This document shows positions 59,580 to 64,000 of a DNA stretch of 64,000 nt, piece by piece. The stretch comes from UBA5543 sp964464965 (GTDB lineage: Bacteria > Bacteroidota > Bacteroidia > Chitinophagales > Chitinophagaceae). Both the position numbers and the translations under genes were made by a program. The stretch lies in contig CAYXHM010000005.1 of assembly GCA_964464965.1 (NCBI GenBank), forward strand, positions 213,013-277,012, written 5' to 3'. Numbering within the stretch: the first letter of the stretch is position 1; every line of letters starts with the position of its first letter. The notes under the pieces were generated by a model. The model worked only from the letters and a program-made list of their open reading frames with translations. It did not search any database and had not been told where the DNA came from.

Positions 59580-60323
59580 ATGGCAAAAGTATTTCCGTTG
59601 TCGGAGGGTGTGTTTACGGTAGGACATGATAAGCAGTTTGTACCTTTTAACCAGGAAGAAGATATACTGACAGAGCGGCCCACAGGATCTTTATTAGTGG
59701 AAATTCAACCTTTTCTTGTAGTGACTGCCAGAGATGTGATAGTGCTGGACACAGGCCTGGGTTATGAACAAAACGGTGAACTGCAAATACACGGCAACCT
59801 GCGCAAACTTGGGTATGAACCCGGCGATGTAACCAAAGTGCTGCTGTCTCACCTGCATAAAGACCACGCGGGTGGGGTAGTGTACAAGGATAAAGAAGGC
59901 CTGGTAAAAAACTCTTTCCCCAAGGCGGCGTATTACATTTATAAGCCTGAAGCCAATTTTGCAATGGAACAAGGTTTTCCGTCTTTCGATACAGAACAGA
60001 TAGAACCGCTGCTGACATCTCAGCAAATAAACTGGCTGACGGGAGTAGAAGGTGACATAGATGGGTACATAAGCTACTGTCATTCAGGTGGCCATAGCCC
60101 GCAGCATATAGTTTTTTTAATAGAAGACGGTGACGATAAGATATTCTTTGGCGGTGATGAAGCTCCTCAGTTGAAACAGATGAAGATAAAATACGTTGCC
60201 AAGTATGACTATGACGGCAAAAAGGCTATGATGCTACGTGAGCAATATGCAGAAGAAGGCAAAGCTGCAAACTGGCAGTTTCTTTTTTACCACGACGTGG
60301 GCACACCGGTAGCCAGGCTGTAG
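59580..60323 (+). CDS. MBL-fold metallo-hydrolase
   Basis: 247 aa from ATG 59580 (MAKVFPLSEGVFTVGHDKQF); three more residues would come from a TTG that lies in a promoter box. Zinc motif HLHKDHAGGV, a further His in YISYCHSGGHSPQH, and FFGGDEAPQ. A generic metallo-beta-lactamase fold; substrate unknown. It is only distantly related to the MBL protein at 44148. Confidence 0.87.
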   Translation: MAKVFPLSEGVFTVGHDKQFVPFNQEEDILTERPTGSLLVEIQPFLVVTARDVIVLDTGLGYEQNGELQIHGNLRKLGYEPGDVTKVLLSHLHKDHAGGVVYKDKEGLVKNSFPKAAYYIYKPEANFAMEQGFPSFDTEQIEPLLTSQQINWLTGVEGDIDGYISYCHSGGHSPQHIVFLIEDGDDKIFFGGDEAPQLKQMKIKYVAKYDYDGKKAMMLREQYAEEGKAANWQFLFYHDVGTPVARL

Positions 60324-60327
60324 TTTA

Positions 60328-60780
60328 CTATGGTGTTTTGTCTTGGCCGACAGGGCGGGTGCAGAGCTCCTTCAGTAACATTTGCCTGAACCCTTTCTCT
60401 GAGCGGTACAGTTGTACAAGTTGTTCGGCCGTGATGGTTTTCAATAGTTCGTCTTTATACTTCTTTTTCAGTTCCAGTTCCTGTTCCTGGTAGTCCAGGT
60501 TAGCATCTATATATTCATGCGCAGCCTGTGGTGTGGCTGTAGGGTTGTCGTTTTTATACTTATTCACAAAGCTCTTGCGTAGTTGCCTTTTCTCTTGCTC
60601 TAGTTTATTATACACCGGCCAGAATTTCTCAGCCTGGTCTGCGTCCAGGTTTAGCTGACTGGTTATATAGGCGACCTTCAACGCTTTAATTCGTTCTATC
60701 TTTTGTTCTTTAGGCGTTTGCGCAGTAGCTATGTTCAGGGCTACCAGGCATGTCAATAAAAATAATGCTGTCTTTCTCAT
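60328..60780 (-). CDS. Spy/CpxP-like periplasmic protein of an ECF sigma operon
   Basis: 150 aa. Signal peptide MRKTALFLLTCLVALNIATA, then an all-helical, highly charged body (LNLDADQAEKFWPVYNKLEQ, EQELELKKKYKDELLKTITA, EQLVQLYRSEKGFRQMLLKE). The LNLDADQAEKFWPVY segment is the LTxxQ-like motif of CpxP/Spy-related sensors often annotated as sensor of ECF-type sigma factor in Bacteroidota. Third gene of the sigma / anti-sigma / sensor set. Confidence 0.78.
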   Translation of the reverse strand: MRKTALFLLTCLVALNIATAQTPKEQKIERIKALKVAYITSQLNLDADQAEKFWPVYNKLEQEKRQLRKSFVNKYKNDNPTATPQAAHEYIDANLDYQEQELELKKKYKDELLKTITAEQLVQLYRSEKGFRQMLLKELCTRPVGQDKTP

Positions 60781-60794
60781 AATCTGTACTCCAT

Positions 60795-61340
60795 TTATTG
60801 TTCACCTTGTTGTAAATAGTATTCTATTGCATCCCGGTTTATATTATCAGCGGGAAAGGATGTAGTTGCGTTGTCGTCTATGTACCCGATCATATTGTCT
60901 GTTTCGTAGTCTTCTATATTATCCTCTACATAGGCCAATATATCTTCATAGGGTATCTCGTCCAATTGCTGCTCTATGGTAGGTGGTGGTGTCAGCATTC
61001 TATATGTGCTCAACCCTATTGCTACTACAAGTACAGCCGCTGCTGCCCAGCGAACATTCAGCCAGATGCTTTTGCGCTTTGTTTTCGTTGCATGACCTTG
61101 TGTATTTTTTGCAGCCTGTAATATCTGCCCCGGCAGCTTCTCAAAATAATCTGCAGGTAAGGCAAAGGGCATGGTAGGACCGGCAGATTGCGGTGTACTT
61201 GTAACTATACTGGTCAACTGCTGCTCCATGGCTTTAAAATACCCATATGGTAATGCATAGGGCATAGTACGCGGATAGTTTGCCAGCGGGCTATCCAGTT
61301 GCTTCAGTTCATTTATTATATCATTCTCACTTGTCATCAC
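60795..61340 (-). CDS. Putative anti-sigma factor (single-pass membrane protein)
   Basis: 181 aa. A ~95-residue N-terminal soluble segment with two repeats of a short sequence (TMPYALPYGYFKAMEQQLTS and TMPFALPADYFEKLPGQILQ). One transmembrane helix at ~105-122 (WAAAAVLVVAIGLSTYRML). A short acidic C-terminal part (DEIPYEDILAYVEDNIEDYE). No zinc-binding anti-sigma motif. Position between an ECF sigma gene and a Spy-like gene, and topology, suggest an anti-sigma factor. Confidence 0.65.
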   Translation of the reverse strand: MMTSENDIINELKQLDSPLANYPRTMPYALPYGYFKAMEQQLTSIVTSTPQSAGPTMPFALPADYFEKLPGQILQAAKNTQGHATKTKRKSIWLNVRWAAAAVLVVAIGLSTYRMLTPPPTIEQQLDEIPYEDILAYVEDNIEDYETDNMIGYIDDNATTSFPADNINRDAIEYYLQQGEQ

Positions 61341-61370
61341 TTGTATTAGACTATCCTGGATTTATTATGT

Positions 61371-61931
61371 TTAACCGTTTTTTATAAATGTTCCCACTTT
61401 TTTTACTGCGTGGTGGTAAGATGCCTTCAGCGCACCTTCCGATGTGCCCAGCACCTGTGCCATTTCTTCGTAGGGCATCTCATCATAATACCGCAGGCTG
61501 AATACCACACGTTGCTTTTCGGGTAGTGATTGTATGGCCTGCTGCAGTTTCCATTCCAGCTTGTTGGCATCAAAACCTTGTTGTGCAGCCAGTGTGTCAT
61601 TTAGCAGCCCTTCTTCTGAGTCCAGAGATACGGCACGGCGGCGTTTCTCTTTTTCCAGCCATGTCAGTGTTTCGTTGGTAGCTATGCGGTACAGCCAAGT
61701 GTACAGGTTTGCATCTCCCCTGAAATCTGCCAGGCTGTTCCACATTTTAATAAATACCTGCTGCAATATGTCATTACTGTCCTCATGCTCAACCACCATG
61801 CGGCGTATATGCCAGTACAGCTTTTGCTGGTACTTGCGCACTATTGCCGTAAAGGCAGACTCCCTCGTGTCGTCTTGTTGATACAAGGCGAGCAAGAGAT
61901 GGTCGTTGGTCTCATTGATGGTTTTAGACAT
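61371..61931 (-). CDS. ECF-type RNA polymerase sigma factor
   Basis: 186 aa. Region 2: AIVRKYQQKLYWHIRRMVVE, NDILQQVFIKMWNSLADFRG, LYTWLYRIATNETLTWLEKE. Region 4: SLPEKQRVVFSLRYYDEMPY, LGTSEGALKASYHHAVKKVG. Start ATG 61931. First gene of a sigma / putative anti-sigma / Spy-like operon, a layout typical of Bacteroidota; the signal it answers is unknown. Confidence 0.92.
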   Translation of the reverse strand: MSKTINETNDHLLLALYQQDDTRESAFTAIVRKYQQKLYWHIRRMVVEHEDSNDILQQVFIKMWNSLADFRGDANLYTWLYRIATNETLTWLEKEKRRRAVSLDSEEGLLNDTLAAQQGFDANKLEWKLQQAIQSLPEKQRVVFSLRYYDEMPYEEMAQVLGTSEGALKASYHHAVKKVGTFIKNG

Positions 61932-62207
61932 ATTTAATCATAAGCGGGTAATCTATAGACTAAAATAAAGCTAAATGGTTTAAAGGGCTGTGAATAATGT
62001 TAACATCGCCTTAATTGCTTATTTTTGAAGATAGTTGATAACAGGCTATTTGGCAGGAGTATTATTTTTGGTGTGACTGTAAATGTGACTAATAAATTAA
62101 ATAATCTCTATAATAAATTTTAATGATAAAAATCATTGTATAAGTGTTAACTCTGTGCTAAGTTTATCTCTCCTTATTTTTTTAACCACCTTAAACAAAA
62201 CGAACGA

Positions 62208-62393
62208 ATGCTGATTACCCCCGAAGTCCTACTATTGAGTTCACTCATTACACTTTTGCTATTCTCCCTGTACATGCGGGCCACAATGAAGGGCCAAGTA
62301 ACAAAAAGAAAAGTTATCATGCTGGAGCGTGAAGTTGATGACCTACACAGTAAGTTCCGGCAACTAAGACAAATGACATGCGACAACGTTTAA
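62208..62393 (+). CDS. Small membrane protein with coiled coil
   Basis: 61 aa. A hydrophobic helix at about 6-24 (EVLLLSSLITLLLFSLYM) is followed by a basic turn and a heptad-like coiled coil (VIMLEREVDDLHSKFRQLRQ). It stands alone between the ECF operon and the phage-like end, with a terminator directly behind, which supports that it is real. Function unknown. Confidence 0.5.
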   Translation: MLITPEVLLLSSLITLLLFSLYMRATMKGQVTKRKVIMLEREVDDLHSKFRQLRQMTCDNV

Positions 62394-62397
62394 AATT

Positions 62398-62419
62398 AAA
62401 GCCCCTGGATTGGGGCTTT
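62398..62419. terminator. Terminator after the small membrane protein
   Basis: AAAGCCCC and GGGGCTTT pair around TGGATT, followed by a T-run on the plus strand. Confidence 0.8.
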
Positions 62420-62429
62420 TTTGTGCTTA

Positions 62430-62639
62430 TTACTTTTTGGTGCATTCTATTTGCAAAAAATTCGCTTTGTCATCGGTGGAGTATTGTTCGATATTCTTTA
62501 TCTCTTTTTTAGTTTTATCGCAATAAGTGGTGTCTTTGCCACTGTTTTTGTTTTTGCATTCCCAGCAGTACGTTTTATTGCATGACCCCAAAGCTATAAG
62601 GGTAGCTGCAAGAGTTGTAATCATGGATATTCTTTTCAT
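62430..62639 (-). CDS. Small cysteine-containing lipoprotein
   Basis: 69 aa. Lipoprotein signal MKRISMITTLAATLIALGSC; mature part has three more pairs of interest: Cys in TYCWECKNK, TYCDKTKK and QIECTKK. Many Lys and Asp residues. Sits between the host ECF operon and the phage-like repressor. Function unknown. Confidence 0.5.
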   Translation of the reverse strand: MKRISMITTLAATLIALGSCNKTYCWECKNKNSGKDTTYCDKTKKEIKNIEQYSTDDKANFLQIECTKK

Positions 62640-62671
62640 AACTATCTATTTTATTTGTAAATGTAGGCATA

Positions 62672-63091
62672 TCACTTTTTGTCTCGGTTCTTCAGGGCTT
62701 CTTCAATCTCTCTTTTCCAACGGTGCATTTCGTCTATTTTATCCTGCATACTCTTTAGTTTTTCAGCCAGAAGATAGTCTGTAAGGCGTTCAGGGCTTTT
62801 ATCATCCCCATGTGGCTTGCCCGTTTCCTGTGCCAATGCGTGTATTTTCTGCCCGGTGCTAGGCTCGAACACTAATGGTGCGTCTATTGGTAAGTCCCAC
62901 CACTGTTTAGATATGCCGAACACTGTTCGTATTCTTTCTTTTATCGGGTCTGTTATTGGCTGCGCCTCATTCATGAGTTCACTGACATAGCTTTTGTTAT
63001 ATCCCAGCTTGTCACCGAAATCTTTCTGATTCTTTACTTTACTTGCTCCGATTAATCCTCTTAAAGCTGCATCCAGCTTGCTCTTTGCCAT
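62672..63091 (-). CDS. XRE-type helix-turn-helix repressor (phage-like)
   Basis: 139 aa. An N-terminal XRE/Cro-CI-type HTH (~15-65: NQKDFGDKLGYNKSYVSELM) is followed by a linker and a C-terminal coiled coil (EKLKSMQDKIDEMHRWKREI then EEALKNRDKK). No CI-type peptidase domain. It is divergent from two small genes across 150 bp of operator-like inverted repeats, the layout of a phage or mobile-element immunity switch. Confidence 0.75.
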   Translation of the reverse strand: MAKSKLDAALRGLIGASKVKNQKDFGDKLGYNKSYVSELMNEAQPITDPIKERIRTVFGISKQWWDLPIDAPLVFEPSTGQKIHALAQETGKPHGDDKSPERLTDYLLAEKLKSMQDKIDEMHRWKREIEEALKNRDKK

Positions 63092-63241
63092 GTTTTAATG
63101 GTTTATGAAAAATAATATTTGAAAATTGTTCGCATAGTGTTTGGTTTTATTCAAACTATGTTCGTATATTTGTATTGCAATGATAAACAAACGATAAAGT
63201 TTATCAAACAAAAACGGAGCAAGATAACAAATTAATAGGAA
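63092..63241. promoter_or_regulatory. Divergent control region with operator-like repeats and promoter
   Basis: Plus-strand promoter: TTTG (63140-63143), 21-bp spacer, TATATTTG (63165-63172). Inverted repeats: CATAGTGTTTG (63133-63143) against CAAACTATG (63152-63160), and GATAAAC (63182-63188) against GTTTATC (63199-63205). They flank or overlap the promoter, as operators for the adjacent XRE repressor would. Confidence 0.55.
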
Positions 63242-63466
63242 ATGGCAGTAACAAAAAGAATGAAGCCAAAAGACTTAGAAGACCTGAATGCGTTGCTGGT
63301 TGACAAGGGTTCAAACAAACAATGTTCAGATGAAACTGGCGTGCCTTATCCTTCACTGAATAGAATTAAGGCACTCGGAAGGGGAGAGCCAAAGAATATA
63401 GACCCGCTGATTAACTGGGTGCGCAAAAACAGGAAGTTGCTAACCGACCAAAAACAGACAGCATAA
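63242..63466 (+). CDS. Small DNA-binding-like protein
   Basis: 74 aa, basic. A helix-turn-helix-like stretch (NKQCSDETGVPYPSLNRIKA) is followed by NIDPLINWVRKNRKLL. Divergent from the XRE repressor and under its own TTTG/TATATTTG promoter; it shares one base (TAATG) with the next gene. A Cro-like or early mobile-element regulator is plausible; not recognised by family. Confidence 0.55.
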   Translation: MAVTKRMKPKDLEDLNALLVDKGSNKQCSDETGVPYPSLNRIKALGRGEPKNIDPLINWVRKNRKLLTDQKQTA

Positions 63467-63768
63467 TGACACAAGCCTACATAATAGAAGCGGAAGAGTG
63501 GCAAGCCCTAAACGCCAAGATAGACCGGCTGACGGAATTGGTACAGAAACCCAAACTAACCGCACCCGACCCTGAAGAACTGTGGACACTGGGCGAAATA
63601 GCACAATGCGGTGGTGGCCACTATGTGACAGTAGCGGAGAAAGTGAGGAATGCTAAAAAAGAACGCAAAATATTGACGTATAAAAAGGATGGCGAGATAG
63701 CAATCCCATACAAAACAATACTTGAAATGGGCTTAACGGTAAATCCATTTCTAAAGGGTGAGAAGTGA
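63466..63768 (+). CDS. Small protein of a phage-like operon
   Basis: 100 aa. Helical N-terminus with a coiled segment (EWQALNAKIDRLTELVQKPK), then ELWTLGEIAQCGGGHYVTVA and EKVRNAKKERKILTYKKDGE. The latter part has a winged-helix-like cadence similar to excisionases, but no clear match. Its ATG overlaps the preceding stop (TAATG). Confidence 0.5.
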   Translation: MTQAYIIEAEEWQALNAKIDRLTELVQKPKLTAPDPEELWTLGEIAQCGGGHYVTVAEKVRNAKKERKILTYKKDGEIAIPYKTILEMGLTVNPFLKGEK

Positions 63769-63800
63769 TGTTTTCATGGTGATGGGTTTATAGGGGCTGG

Positions 63801-63835
63801 CCCTATTTAGGGCTGGCTTTGTTAAAAAAATTATT
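63801..63835 (+). terminator. Possible terminator after the phage-like operon
   Basis: GCCCT and AGGGC pair around ATTT within a GGGGCTGG / CTGGC context, followed by GTTAAAAAA rather than a T-tract. Weak as an intrinsic terminator. Confidence 0.35.
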
Positions 63836-63879
63836 GTTGACAGGCTGGAATAGACAGCCACGTAAAAAGTTCTTTGAAT

Positions 63880-64000
63880 AAATGAAATGGATGGGTGGCG
63901 GAATAGTTTAGCCAAGACGGCAAATCTTGGTTTCTCATGGAGAGGATTAAATAGTACAGACGCTTAAAACATGATAAGTACAACGGGGCAGGTTCCGAAT
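63880..64000 (+). ncRNA. Incomplete structured, tRNA-like sequence at the window edge
   Basis: Starts near GGATGGGTGGCGGAAT, contains stems CCAAGA/TCTTGG (loop CGGCAAA), TCTC/GAGA (loop ATGG) and CTTA/TAAG (loop AAACATGA), and ends GGGGCAGGTTCCGAAT, which resembles a T-arm with one extra C. TGGCGGAAT and CAGACGC, separated by about 50 bases here, look like the two halves of a tRNA-Leu-type D-arm. The 3' part is outside the window. Could be an expanded tRNA, a tRNA-like RNA of a mobile element, or chance. Confidence 0.3.

Noticed and set aside
63092..64000. A full defence island or prophage
   Set aside because: Only a repressor, two small genes and an incomplete RNA-like sequence are visible; no integrase, nuclease, toxin or structural genes are in the window.

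Overview
The window reads as a chromosomal segment of a free-living member of the Bacteroidota, most likely near Chitinophagaceae. Three proteins carry type IX secretion (T9SS) C-terminal sorting domains. Promoters follow the Bacteroidota pattern TTTG-N19-21-TAnnTTTG, and clear Shine-Dalgarno sequences are scarce. Several families typical of the phylum are present (DUF4142, DUF892, ECF sigma / anti-sigma / Spy-like triads, UMF1-type MFS, HMA-AraC copper sensors). The lineage below phylum is inference.

Most of the window is housekeeping. From 1 to 14 kb lie a DnaQ/GIY-YIG exonuclease (cut by the window edge), enolase with an FtsB/DivIC protein, proline dehydrogenase, topoisomerase I, a SirB1-like protein, an overlapping aroB-aroA-aroC shikimate operon on the minus strand, and mnmA. 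From 15 to 18.4 kb is an accessory patch: a decayed REP-associated transposase, REP-like hairpins, an AT-rich AraC/SDR pair, and a gene-free stretch with a strong promoter followed by three degenerate repeats with the core CAACAAATCRCAACA. From 18.4 to 24.8 kb come a lipoprotein, a T9SS subtilase, an RNA methyltransferase, an SMR (Gdx-like) exporter, sucB, an MgtC-like protein and a fluoride channel.

From 25 to 31 kb is a copper-resistance cluster: an HMA-AraC regulator, the CopA P-type ATPase, a CopZ-like chaperone, a DUF3347 protein broken by two compensating homopolymer frameshifts, and a multicopper oxidase with an extra C-terminal barrel-like domain. From 31 to 38.5 kb are a His-rich PD40 lipoprotein, DUF2254 and T9SS proteins, then a stress-type cluster (two DUF4142 proteins, a DUF892 ferritin-like protein and a strongly Asn/Gly/Tyr/Arg-rich low-complexity protein). 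From 38.5 to 48.9 kb are an ArsR-SRPBCC-SRPBCC operon with a perfect 10-bp-arm operator over its promoter, a serine hydrolase / sigma / membrane protein operon, a DinB protein, a second copy of the promoter-plus-CAACA-repeat element, an HD hydrolase, an MBL hydrolase, an MFS transporter, an arginase-family enzyme and a DEAD-box helicase.

From 48.9 to 62 kb are an M20 peptidase with alanine racemase, an O-methyltransferase, an FTCD-like cyclodeaminase, dnaA with a 557-bp upstream gap carrying DnaA-box-like sites, nhaA, tRNA-Gln, mrdA-rodA, an MBL protein and an ECF sigma / anti-sigma / Spy-like operon. The last 1.4 kb resembles the edge of a prophage or mobile element: a divergent XRE repressor, two small genes across an operator-rich gap, and an incomplete structured, tRNA-like sequence at the boundary.

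The strongest candidates for something undescribed are the paired promoter-plus-CAACA-repeat elements (about 18.0-18.24 kb and 43.17-43.29 kb, with a further copy inside a neighbouring gene), the low-complexity stress protein, and the structured RNA-like end of the window. No complete novel defence system, CRISPR array or biosynthetic cluster was seen.
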